Positions 1-7,781 of a stretch of 64,000 nt of DNA are shown here, in pieces. The stretch comes from JBKBKC01 sp046294265 (GTDB lineage Bacteria; Pseudomonadota; Alphaproteobacteria; Rhodobacterales; Rhodobacteraceae): the NCBI GenBank assembly GCA_046294265.1, contig JBKBKC010000008.1:1-64000 (forward strand), in the 5' to 3' direction. Position numbers and translations under genes: made by a program. How positions within the stretch are numbered: the first letter of the stretch is position 1; the number at the start of each line of letters is the position of its first letter. The notes under the pieces are model-generated. The model did no database searches, was not told the origin of the DNA, and saw only the letters and a list, made by a program, of their open reading frames with translations.

Positions 1-121
1 CACCTTCCCCGAAATCATTCAGGCCGGTGCGGCTGCACTCCAGACGGGCATGCCCGTCTTCCGTTCAGCCGCACCGGCCAAGGTGATTGTCGGCACCGGC
101 CAAAATGGTTGTCGCTGAACA
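1..121. mobile_element. Probable terminus of an IS21-like insertion sequence
   Basis: Positions 71-92 and 93-114 are two adjacent copies of a 22-bp unit beginning GCACCGGCCAA and ending TTGTCG, with three mismatches. A further partial copy (GCACCGGCC) lies inside a 14-bp perfect inverted repeat (22-35 with 66-79) that encloses an 18-bp perfect palindrome at 42-59. Multiple subterminal transposase-binding repeats followed by a terminal CA dinucleotide (near 120) are typical of IS21-family ends. No transposase reading frame is visible in the short stretch inside the window; it would lie to the left. Family assignment is inference from the repeat architecture only. Confidence 0.42.
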
Positions 122-531
122 CGGGCCAGCTCCTGGTCTTGTAGGCGGGGGTGTGGGTCTGCTCATGCCGCCCAGCTACCACACTGGATTCTCGAGATGA
201 ATCCTTCGCGGGATTTGTGCATCAGTGCCCATGCCATCCTGAAATCGACGTCTGGCACGCCTACCCACGCGGCCCGAGCGCGTTAGGCAAAACCGGCGGC
301 CGGATGACCCGTCCAGGCCGCCGCGGCGCGGCGGCCATGACCCGACGGCGCCGTATGCCCTGACGGAGGCTGCGTTCCTGCCTTTGTCGCCGGCGTGGCG
401 GCGGCCCCGGCACGGGCATCGCGAAAACGGGCATCGCGGAAACGGCCATCGCGAAAATCGGCAAATTGGAAGATGTTGCGCCGGGTGTGGGCTCGGGTGG
501 GCCGACTTTGGAATGTTGCCCGCCGGGGCTG
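122..531. other. Non-coding stretch, no gene seen
   Basis: About 410 bases between the putative IS end and the glk stop. The short open frames here resemble no family I recognise and have no convincing ribosome-binding sites. The only structure is a run of three 15-bp units (see the repeat at 413-457). It may hold degraded accessory DNA next to the insertion element. Confidence 0.5.
413..457. repeat. Three tandem 15-bp units
   Basis: Units at 413-427, 428-442 and 443-457 follow the pattern CGGGCATCGCGAAAA with one or two substitutions each. They lie about 75 bp beyond the end of glk. No hairpin or T-tract accompanies them, so they are not an obvious terminator. Confidence 0.7.
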
Positions 532-1491
532 TCAGGACATGCGCGACAGATAGACGGCGCAGCCGGTCAGGGGGGCATAGTCATCCTCCAGCAGATGCAC
601 TGCGAAATTGCCCATGAAACCGGCAAAGCGCCCCTTGTCGCGGAATGCATCGGCAAAGCCCATCGGCCCCAGATGTGCGGCAAAGGCACGCGCGACGCCG
701 CCGACCAGATAGATGCCGCCGAAGGGCAGGTGGATAAGAGCGAGGTTCCCCGCCTCTGACCCCAGCAGACGCGCGAAAAGGCGGGCAGTGGCCGCGGCGC
801 GCGGGTCGTAGCCGGTGTCGATGGCCGTCATGATATCGGCGGCATGAGCCTCGGCCGGGGCGCCAGCCTCACTGCTGACAAAGGACCAGAGCCGTTCGAG
901 GCCCCGGCCCGAGAGCACATCCTCGACCCCCGGAAAGCCGTGCACGGTTTCGACGAACTCGGCCAGCCGCAGGTCGGCCGCCGTTCGGATGGGCATGTTG
1001 ACATGGCCACATTCCGAGGCCGCGACCACCCGCCCGCCCCCCGGCACCTCATGCACCGGCGCCGCGTTGAACCCGGTGCCCACGTTGATCACCAGCATGG
1101 CCCCGCCCGCTGCCTGCGGGCCGTCGATCACCGGGCGCAGCTTGTCCGGCGCGATGTGTCCAAGGGCATGGCCGGGGGCCTGCAGGTCGTTCAGTATCGC
1201 CACGCGGGCGGCCCCGGTGGCGCGGGCCAGCGTGGCAAGATCAATGGTCCAGTCCAGGTTGGTCAGCGTAGCCACGCCATCCTTCACCGGCCCCGCCGCG
1301 CAGACGCAGGTGCCGGTGACCGCAGGCTCACCCGCCTCGCGCAGGTATTCACACAGCACCGTCTCCAGCCCCGGATGATCGGCATTGCGAAAGCGGCGGA
1401 TGCTGGCGGTATCGACCGCCGGTCCGGTGGCAAGGGCAACCCGCGTGTTGGTCCCGCCGATATCGGCGACAAGCGAACGGGCAGCGGTCAT
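532..1491 (-). CDS. glk: Glucokinase (ROK-independent Glk type)
   Basis: Phosphorylates glucose to glucose-6-phosphate in the cytoplasm. The protein (319 aa from this start) opens with the phosphate-binding motif DIGGTNTRVALATG expected of the bacterial Glk family (usual length about 320). The start at 1491 is preferred over one at 1506 because GGAGG lies 5 nt upstream (1497-1501 on the opposite strand), whereas the upstream ATG has no clear ribosome-binding site. It lies just downstream of the beta-glucosidase gene in the same leftward unit and so would capture the glucose released by Bgl and AglA. Family call is strong; catalytic residues beyond the N-terminal motif were not mapped. Confidence 0.9.
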   Translation of the reverse strand: MTAARSLVADIGGTNTRVALATGPAVDTASIRRFRNADHPGLETVLCEYLREAGEPAVTGTCVCAAGPVKDGVATLTNLDWTIDLATLARATGAARVAILNDLQAPGHALGHIAPDKLRPVIDGPQAAGGAMLVINVGTGFNAAPVHEVPGGGRVVAASECGHVNMPIRTAADLRLAEFVETVHGFPGVEDVLSGRGLERLWSFVSSEAGAPAEAHAADIMTAIDTGYDPRAAATARLFARLLGSEAGNLALIHLPFGGIYLVGGVARAFAAHLGPMGFADAFRDKGRFAGFMGNFAVHLLEDDYAPLTGCAVYLSRMS

Positions 1492-1507
1492 CGGGGCCTC
1501 CGGCATG

Positions 1508-2830
1508 TCAGCGGGAAAGGGCCCGCGTCAGCGCGTGATAGGATGCCTTGGGCCTCCGCTGCAAGGTGTCGAAATCCACATGCACGAGGCCGAACCGCTT
1601 TTCATACCCCAGCGACCATTCATAGTTGTCCATGAGCGACCACAGGAAATAGCCCTGCACCGGCACGCCCGCCGCAATCGCCCGCCGCACCGCCTGCATG
1701 TGCTGGGCGACATAGTCGATGCGGAGGTGGTCGTTCACCGTCTCGCCGGTCAGCGCATCGGGGCTGGCCATGCCGTTTTCGGTCACGAACAGGGGCAGGC
1801 CGCGCGTATAGTCAGCATGGGTGCGTCGCAGGAAGAACTCCAGGCCCTCGGGATAGATCTCCCATCCCATCTGGGTTTTGGGCAGCGGCCCCTCAACCTC
1901 GGTCAGCGCGGGCCAGGGTGCGGGTGCGGCGGCAATCAGCTTGCGGGTGTAGTAGTTGATGCCCACCCAATCGACGGGGGCTGCAATGGTGCCCATGTCG
2001 TCCTGCCAGCCGTGGGGCATATGGGGCAGCAGGTGGTCCAGAACATCGGTCGGATAGGCCTTGTGGAACATGCCGCCCAGGAACCAGCGGTTGTAGATGC
2101 CGTCATACAGACGGGCGGCGGCGACGTTTTCAGGGCGGTCGTCGGCGGGTTGGGCATATTCCAGGTTGCACACGGCCCCGAGGTTGCCCACGCCTTGCGC
2201 CCGCATCGCCTGAATGGCGCGGCCATGGGCCAGCCCCACATGGTGCATCGCCCGCGTGGCCGCGCGGATGTCGCGAAGGCCTGGCGCATGGTGGCCCAGG
2301 AAATGCGACAGCCAGGCCACGCACCACGGCTCATTGATCGGGGCGGCGGACCACAGCCGGTCGCCGATGCGGGCGGTCAGCACCTGCGCGTAATCCGCGA
2401 ACCAATCGGCAATATCGCCGTTGCGCCAGCCGCCCATGTCGGCCAGCGCCGAGGGCAGTTCCCAGTGATAGAGCGTTAGCGCAGGCTTGATCCCGCGCGC
2501 CAGAAGCCCGTCCACCAGCCGGTCGTAGAAATCGAGGCCCGCGGCGTTCACCGCCCCGCGTCCTTCGGGCATCACCCGCGCCCAGGAGGCGGAGAAGCGA
2601 TAGACGTCAAGGTTTGCGGAGGCGATCAGATCCAGATCCCCCTCCCACCGGTTCAGGTGGTCGCAGGCCAGCGCGCCATTCTCGGCCCGCACGACGTTGC
2701 CGGGCGTCGCTGCGAAATCGTCCCAGTGGGTGCGGCCCGCGCCGCCCTCGGCATGACCCTCGATCTGATAGGCGGAGGTGGCGACCCCGAAGCGGAAACC
2801 GGGGGGGAAATCGGCGCGGGTTGGCAGCAT
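1508..2830 (-). CDS. bgl: GH1 beta-glucosidase
   Basis: Hydrolyses beta-linked glucosides, releasing glucose. The 440-aa product carries the GH1 N-terminal signature (FPPGFRFGVATSAYQIEG), the acid/base glutamate in INEPW (Glu167) and the nucleophile glutamate in VTENG (Glu351), and ends with the usual SLMDNYEWSLGYEKRFGLV block. There is no signal peptide, so it is cytoplasmic. The ATG at 2830 is chosen over a TTG at 2869 because GH1 proteins start just before the FPxGF motif and this leaves one base after the aglR stop. It sits between aglR and glk in a tight leftward operon. Confidence 0.9.
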   Translation of the reverse strand: MLPTRADFPPGFRFGVATSAYQIEGHAEGGAGRTHWDDFAATPGNVVRAENGALACDHLNRWEGDLDLIASANLDVYRFSASWARVMPEGRGAVNAAGLDFYDRLVDGLLARGIKPALTLYHWELPSALADMGGWRNGDIADWFADYAQVLTARIGDRLWSAAPINEPWCVAWLSHFLGHHAPGLRDIRAATRAMHHVGLAHGRAIQAMRAQGVGNLGAVCNLEYAQPADDRPENVAAARLYDGIYNRWFLGGMFHKAYPTDVLDHLLPHMPHGWQDDMGTIAAPVDWVGINYYTRKLIAAAPAPWPALTEVEGPLPKTQMGWEIYPEGLEFFLRRTHADYTRGLPLFVTENGMASPDALTGETVNDHLRIDYVAQHMQAVRRAIAAGVPVQGYFLWSLMDNYEWSLGYEKRFGLVHVDFDTLQRRPKASYHALTRALSR

Positions 2831-2831
2831 G

Positions 2832-3860
2832 TCAGAATGTCCGGGGTGCGGGGCCGGTGGATTGGCCAATGATGAGTTCCGCCTCCAGAAGCGTCTCGCG
2901 CGGAAGCGCGCCGCCCTCCACGAGGTCCAGAAGCATGGTGGCCGCCTGACGCCCGGCCTCGCGCACCGATGACCGGGTGGCAGTGAAAATGGGCACGTCG
3001 TCGCCGTTTTTCAGATAGCTCAGGTCATCGTCATGGATGATGACCGACAGGTCACGGCCAAGGGTCAGCCCCCGCGCCTCGGCCGCGCGGCGCACGCCGA
3101 TGGCCAGGATCATCGAGGACACGACCAGCGCCGTGGGCGGGTCGGGCAGCGCAAGCATCCGGTCTGCGGCGCGAAAGCCGCGCGCCTCCGTCATCTCGTC
3201 CGAGGACATCAGCCCGGGGTCGGGGGCCAGGCCCCGCGCCCCCAGCGCCTCCAGATAGCCCGCGCGGCGGCGGATGGCGAAATCCATGAACTCCAGCCCG
3301 TTGATCAGGCCGATGCGGCGGTGCCCGAGGTCCAGCAGGAAATCCGTGGCCCGGCGGAACGCGCGGCGGTTGTTCACATCGACCCAAGGGTAGGGCAGCG
3401 CCGCACCGGTAGACCGGCCATGCACCACGAAGGGCAGGCCCAGCGCGGTGAGCAGCGCAATGCGCGGATCGTCCAGACGGGGGGCATGGACGATCACGCC
3501 ATCCACCGACCCGCGCGCCTGCAACTCGCGGTAGGTGCGGTCCTCGTCATCGTCGGCGACGACGGAAAGCAAAAGATCATAGCCCGCGCGCGAATAGACC
3601 TCACCCGCGCCCGCAATGAAATCGGCGAAGATCGGGTTCACGATCTCATGCCGCGTGGCCAGCGGGATGACATGCCCCAGCGCCATCGCCCGACCCGTGG
3701 CCAGCCGGATCGCGCGGCTGTTGGGGTGATAGTTGTGCCGCTTGGCGGCGGCCAGCACACGCTCGCGCGTGGCCTCGTTCACCTCAGGGTAGCCGTTCAG
3801 CGCGCGGCTGACGGTTGTGGGCGACAGGCCCAGTCGGGTGGCGAGTTCCTTGAGGTTCAT
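2832..3860 (-). CDS. aglR: LacI-family repressor of the alpha-glucoside genes
   Basis: DNA-binding sugar-responsive regulator. The 342-aa product begins at once with the LacI helix-turn-helix (NLKELATRLGLSPTTVSRAL) followed by a periplasmic-binding-like effector domain to the C-terminus. A TTG 24 bp upstream (3884) would extend the protein but would put the start inside the operator; the ATG at 3860 fits LacI-family architecture. It is transcribed divergently from aglE, with matching palindromes in front of both. The name is by position next to aglEFGAK as in Sinorhizobium meliloti. The effector (an alpha-glucoside or glucose) is inferred. Confidence 0.85.
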   Translation of the reverse strand: MNLKELATRLGLSPTTVSRALNGYPEVNEATRERVLAAAKRHNYHPNSRAIRLATGRAMALGHVIPLATRHEIVNPIFADFIAGAGEVYSRAGYDLLLSVVADDDEDRTYRELQARGSVDGVIVHAPRLDDPRIALLTALGLPFVVHGRSTGAALPYPWVDVNNRRAFRRATDFLLDLGHRRIGLINGLEFMDFAIRRRAGYLEALGARGLAPDPGLMSSDEMTEARGFRAADRMLALPDPPTALVVSSMILAIGVRRAAEARGLTLGRDLSVIIHDDDLSYLKNGDDVPIFTATRSSVREAGRQAATMLLDLVEGGALPRETLLEAELIIGQSTGPAPRTF

Positions 3861-3878
3861 GGGATAAGCGTGCGCAGC

Positions 3879-3896
3879 CTTCAAAGCGGTTTCAAG
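3879..3896. promoter_or_regulatory. AglR operator 1
   Basis: An 18-bp partly palindromic site with core TCAAAGCGGTTTCA (3881-3894) and matching flanks CTT/AAG. The centre is the CG pair typical of LacI-family operators. It overlaps the expected transcription start of aglR, which suits autorepression. A near-identical site is in front of aglE. Confidence 0.65.
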
Positions 3897-3904
3897 TGTC
3901 GTGC

Positions 3905-3934
3905 AGTCTAATCAGGCTGGAGCGCATCCGTCAA
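3905..3934 (-). promoter_or_regulatory. Putative aglR promoter
   Basis: Read leftward: TTGACG (3934-3929), 18-base spacer, TAGACT (3910-3905). The predicted start falls next to operator 1. Confidence 0.5.
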
Positions 3935-4034
3935 AGCGAAAGCCGGGGCGGGGTTCCGGGTTTGATGCAGGTGCGGCATTGCTTTTGCACCTGCAGAATA
4001 AGGGGAAAGGGTGAAGCGCCGTAGGGCAGGGCGA

Positions 4035-4066
4035 TTGACAGGGGCGGGGCCTTGCGCGACTGTGAT
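4035..4066 (+). promoter_or_regulatory. Putative aglE promoter
   Basis: A consensus TTGACA (-35) lies at 4035-4040. The -10 is weak; TGTGAT at 4061-4066 with a long 20-base spacer is the best candidate. Operator 2 follows immediately. Confidence 0.4.
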
Positions 4067-4070
4067 CCAT

Positions 4071-4084
4071 CCAAAGCGGTTTGA
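4071..4084. promoter_or_regulatory. AglR operator 2
   Basis: CCAAAGCGGTTTGA, sharing 12 of 14 bases with operator 1 (3881-3894) and almost a perfect dyad of TCAAA/TTTGA around GCGG. It lies just downstream of the TTGACA box and 64 bp before the aglE start, a position suited to repression. Confidence 0.65.
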
Positions 4085-4147
4085 TCTTGATTCTGGCGCT
4101 TGGGCAACACGGACGCGCCATCGAGCGCGGGTCTCGGGAGGACGACA

Positions 4148-5500
4148 ATGAAAACCGGAATTTACGCAAGCGCCGCGGCGCTGGCGCTGCTGGCGGGCGG
4201 GGCCGGGGCGCAGGAGTTGAAGTTCGCGCCGGGCGAGGGCGGGTTCAATTGGGCCAGCTACGAGGCGTTCAAGGCCGCACACGACCTGACCGGCCAGCAG
4301 ATCACCATCGCGGGCCCCTGGCTGAGCGTGGACCAGGAGCTGTTCGGATCGGTGCTGGCCTATTTCATGGCCGCGACCGGGGCCGATGTGCGCTATGTCG
4401 GGTCGGACAGCTTCGAGACGCAGGTGCGCATCGACGCCGAGGCGGGCTCTGCCGCCAACATCTCGATCTTCCCGCAGCCGGGCCTTCTGGCCGACATGGC
4501 CAAGCTGGGGCAGGTGGCGGCCCTGACCGAGGGCGACGCCGACTGGCTGCGCGAGAATTACGCTGCCGGGCAGTCGTGGGTGGACCTTGCCACCGTGCCG
4601 GGGCCGGACGGGACGCCCGGCCTCTATGGCCTGTTCTACAAGGTCGATGTGAAATCGCTGGTCTGGTATATCCCCGAGAATTTCGAGGATGCCGGCTATG
4701 AGGTTCCCGAGACGATGGAGGACCTCAAGGCCCTGACCGCGCAGATCGTGGCCGATGGCGGCACGCCCTGGTGCATCGGGCTGGGGTCGGGTGGCGCCAC
4801 CGGCTGGCCTGCGACCGACTGGGTCGAGGACATGATGCTGCGCACCGCCACGCCCGAGCAATACGACGCCTGGGTGGCCAACACCCTGAAATTCAACGAT
4901 CCCGTCGTCGTAAACGCGATCGAGGAATTCGGGTTCTTCGCGCGCAACGAGGCTTTCGTGGCCGGCGGGTCGGGCGCGGTCGCCACCACCGATTTCCGCG
5001 ACAGTCCCAAGGGTTTGTTCTCTTCGCCCCCGCAGTGCTACATGCACAAGCAGGCGTCGTTCATCCCGTCCTTCTTCCCCGAGGGCACGCAGGTGGGTGT
5101 GGATGCCGATTTCTTCTATTTCCCTGCCTATGCCGACAAGGATCTGGGCAAGCCGGTGCTGGGGGCCGGCACCGTATTTGGCATCACCAAGGACAGCCCC
5201 GCCACGCGGGTCCTTCTGGAGTTCCTGAAGGAACCCATCGCGCATGAGATCTGGATGGCGCAATCGGGGTTCCTCACGCCGCACAAGGGCGTGAACACCG
5301 ACCTTTACGGCGACCCGACGCTGCGGAAGATGGGTGATGTGCTCTTGGGTGCCGACACGTTCCGCTTTGACGGGTCCGACCTGATGCCGGGTGCCATTGG
5401 CGCAGGCGCGTTCTGGACGGGCATGGTCGACTACGCGGGCGGGCGCGATGCGCGGGCCGTGGCCGATGCGATCCAGCAGGCGTGGGACGGGATGAAGTGA
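4148..5500 (+). CDS. aglE: Alpha-glucoside ABC transporter, substrate-binding protein
   Basis: Periplasmic receptor that delivers alpha-glucosides (maltose, sucrose, trehalose type) to AglFG. The 450-aa product has a Sec signal peptide of about 22 residues ending in an AGA-QE cleavage site, then a family 1 extracellular solute-binding fold. The start at 4148 is set by GGGAGG at 4136-4141 and by the signal peptide; an upstream ATG at 4100 would bury the signal. It is the first gene of aglE-F-G-A-K and follows the operator-bearing control region. A 106-bp gap with a hairpin separates it from aglF, as is common where the receptor is made in excess. Confidence 0.9.
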   Translation: MKTGIYASAAALALLAGGAGAQELKFAPGEGGFNWASYEAFKAAHDLTGQQITIAGPWLSVDQELFGSVLAYFMAATGADVRYVGSDSFETQVRIDAEAGSAANISIFPQPGLLADMAKLGQVAALTEGDADWLRENYAAGQSWVDLATVPGPDGTPGLYGLFYKVDVKSLVWYIPENFEDAGYEVPETMEDLKALTAQIVADGGTPWCIGLGSGGATGWPATDWVEDMMLRTATPEQYDAWVANTLKFNDPVVVNAIEEFGFFARNEAFVAGGSGAVATTDFRDSPKGLFSSPPQCYMHKQASFIPSFFPEGTQVGVDADFFYFPAYADKDLGKPVLGAGTVFGITKDSPATRVLLEFLKEPIAHEIWMAQSGFLTPHKGVNTDLYGDPTLRKMGDVLLGADTFRFDGSDLMPGAIGAGAFWTGMVDYAGGRDARAVADAIQQAWDGMK

Positions 5501-5510
5501 ACATGGCTGT

Positions 5511-5538
5511 GGCCGGGGGGCATTCCCTGGCCCCGGTT
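5511..5538 (+). other. Intercistronic hairpin between aglE and aglF
   Basis: CCGGGG (5513-5518) pairs with CCCCGG (5531-5536), extendable by G-U pairs. There is no long U tract. Such hairpins often protect the upstream receptor mRNA or trim read-through into membrane genes; that role is inferred. Confidence 0.4.
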
Positions 5539-5606
5539 TGACCACGGGCCGACCTGCGCACAAGTCGCGGGCTGCCCGGCTGCGTGGTGCATAGGGGAGG
5601 GGAAGC

Positions 5607-6611
5607 ATGAACCCGGCGCTTCAGGGGCTGGTGACCATTGTCGTCGGGGTCGGCGGATGTGTCAGCTATTTCTATTTCTCCAACCTGTTCCTCGACAAGG
5701 TGCTGTTTCCCGCACGCGGTCCCAACACCGGGCGCAACATCAACCGCGCCAACATGATCCGGCCCTGGCTGTTCCTGGCGCCTGCGCTGATCGCGCTGTC
5801 GGTCTATCTGGCCTATCCGGTGGTCGAGACGCTGCGCCTGTCGCTGTCGCAGCGGATGCCGGGGGGCGGGTCAACCTTCGTAGGCCTCGACAACTACATC
5901 CGCATGGCGGGCGAGCCGAAGTTCTGGGAGGCGCTGCGCAACAACTTCCTGTGGCTCTTGATCGTGCCCGCCTTTTCCACCGCCTTCGGGTTGCTGGCGG
6001 CGCAACTGACCGACCGCATCGGCTGGGGTTCCGCGGCCAAGTCGCTCATTTTCATGCCGATGGCGATCTCCTTTGTGGGCGCTGCGGTCATCTGGAAACT
6101 GGTCTATGACGCCCGGCCCCCGGACGTGGCGCAGATCGGCATCCTGAACGCCGTGGTCGTGCAACTGGGTGGCGCGCCGCAGACCTGGCTTACCATGCCC
6201 TTCTGGAACTCGGTCTTCATGATGATCGTGCTGATCTGGATCCAGACCGGCTTTGCCATGGTGATCCTGTCGGCCGCCCTTCGCGGGGTGCCCGAGGATA
6301 CGGTGGAGGCTGCCATCGTGGACGGGGCCAGCCCGTTCCAGATCTTTTTCAAGATCAAGGTTCCGCAGATCATGGGCACCATCGTCGTGGTCTGGACCAC
6401 CATCACCATCGTGGTGCTCAAGGTCTTTGACATCGTGTTCGCCATGACCAACGGGCAGTGGGAGACGCAGGTGCTGGCCAATTACATGTATGACAAGCTG
6501 TTCCGCGCCAATGACTGGGGCATCGGGTCGGCCTCGGCCATGGTCATCATGCTCTTGGTCACGCCGATCCTGGTGTGGAACGTCTACAACGCCCGCAAGG
6601 AGATGCGCTGA
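5607..6611 (+). CDS. aglF: Alpha-glucoside ABC transporter, permease
   Basis: Inner-membrane subunit of the AglEFGK importer. The 334-aa protein has an early hydrophobic segment, a second near residue 50 and the binding-protein-dependent transport (MalF-like) domain over the C-terminal two thirds, including the EAA-type loop (EAAIVDGASPFQIFFKIKVP) that docks on the ATPase. The start has a GGGGAGGGGA ribosome-binding site. Length and order match S. meliloti AglF. Confidence 0.9.
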   Translation: MNPALQGLVTIVVGVGGCVSYFYFSNLFLDKVLFPARGPNTGRNINRANMIRPWLFLAPALIALSVYLAYPVVETLRLSLSQRMPGGGSTFVGLDNYIRMAGEPKFWEALRNNFLWLLIVPAFSTAFGLLAAQLTDRIGWGSAAKSLIFMPMAISFVGAAVIWKLVYDARPPDVAQIGILNAVVVQLGGAPQTWLTMPFWNSVFMMIVLIWIQTGFAMVILSAALRGVPEDTVEAAIVDGASPFQIFFKIKVPQIMGTIVVVWTTITIVVLKVFDIVFAMTNGQWETQVLANYMYDKLFRANDWGIGSASAMVIMLLVTPILVWNVYNARKEMR

Positions 6612-6638
6612 TGGCCCGCAATCTGGGAAGGGCATATC

Positions 6639-7781
6639 ATGGATAACATCGCGGGTTCCAGGAAATCGCTGACCTGGGCCGTGCATCTGTCGGTGGTGTT
6701 CCTCGTGGCGCTGTGGCTGTTTCCGACGCTGGGCCTGTTCGTGTCGTCCTTCCGCACGGCCGACCAGATCGCGACCTCGGGCTGGTGGTCCTCCTGGACG
6801 GCGCAGGAACGCCAGGTGCCCCCCATCCGCATCGAAGGCGCCGAGCGTGAGGAGGGCGGGCGCTTCGTGATCGAGGGGCGGCTGTTTGCGGCCACCAATG
6901 CCGAGGTGTCGGCCTGGGGCACCAACGTCAACCGCCCCACCGAGTTCGCACCGGGTGCCGTGGCCGATCTGGGGAATGGCGTGACGCTGACGGTGGCGGA
7001 AAGCGGGTCCTATGCGCTGTCAGGCCCGCAAAGTTTTGGCCAGACGCGGCTGCCGCGCATCTTTTCCACCGCCACCACGCCACCCGAATTCACGCTGAAC
7101 AACTACCGCGCACTGCTCTTTGACCCGCGCAACACGGATGGCATGGCACGGGCGTTCTTCGGGACGCTGACGGTGACGATCCCGGCCACGGTCATTCCCA
7201 TCCTGATCGCGGCCTTCGCGGCCTATGCGCTGGCCTGGATGGATTTTCCGGGCCGCGCGCTGTTGATCGCGGCCATCGTGGGGCTGCTGGTCGTGCCGCT
7301 GCAACTCGCGCTGATCCCGCTGTTGCGGCTGCACACCGACATCGGAATCGGCAAGGGATACCTGGGCACCTGGCTCGCGCATACCGGGTTCGGCCTGCCG
7401 CTCGCGATCTACCTGTTGCGCAACTACATGGTGGGCTTGCCGCGCGAGATCATCGAATGCGCCAAGGTCGATGGCGCCACCGATTTCCAGATCTTCACGC
7501 GGATCATCCTGCCGCTGTCCTTTCCCGCGCTGGCGTCCTTCGCCATTTTCCAATTCCTCTGGACCTGGAACGACCTTCTGGTGGCGCTGGTGTTCCTGAT
7601 CGACTCCACGGGCGAGACCACCGTGATGACCAAGCAGATCGTCGAGCTGTTGGGCACGCGCGGCGGCAACTGGGAGGTTCTGGCCACTGCCGCCTTCGTC
7701 AGCATCGCGGTGCCGCTGGTGGTGTTCTTCTCCATGCAGCGCTTCCTCGTGCGCGGCCTTCTCGCGGGATCGGTGAAATGA
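6639..7781 (+). CDS. aglG: Alpha-glucoside ABC transporter, permease
   Basis: Second inner-membrane subunit. The 380-aa protein has one N-terminal membrane helix, then an unusually long non-membrane insert (about residues 45-150), and then the MalG-like transport domain with the EAA loop ECAKVDGATDFQIFTRIILP. The large periplasmic insert is expected of AglG rather than a sign of fusion. It follows aglF by 27 bp, and its stop overlaps the aglA start (ATGA), implying translational coupling. Confidence 0.9.
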   Translation: MDNIAGSRKSLTWAVHLSVVFLVALWLFPTLGLFVSSFRTADQIATSGWWSSWTAQERQVPPIRIEGAEREEGGRFVIEGRLFAATNAEVSAWGTNVNRPTEFAPGAVADLGNGVTLTVAESGSYALSGPQSFGQTRLPRIFSTATTPPEFTLNNYRALLFDPRNTDGMARAFFGTLTVTIPATVIPILIAAFAAYALAWMDFPGRALLIAAIVGLLVVPLQLALIPLLRLHTDIGIGKGYLGTWLAHTGFGLPLAIYLLRNYMVGLPREIIECAKVDGATDFQIFTRIILPLSFPALASFAIFQFLWTWNDLLVALVFLIDSTGETTVMTKQIVELLGTRGGNWEVLATAAFVSIAVPLVVFFSMQRFLVRGLLAGSVK

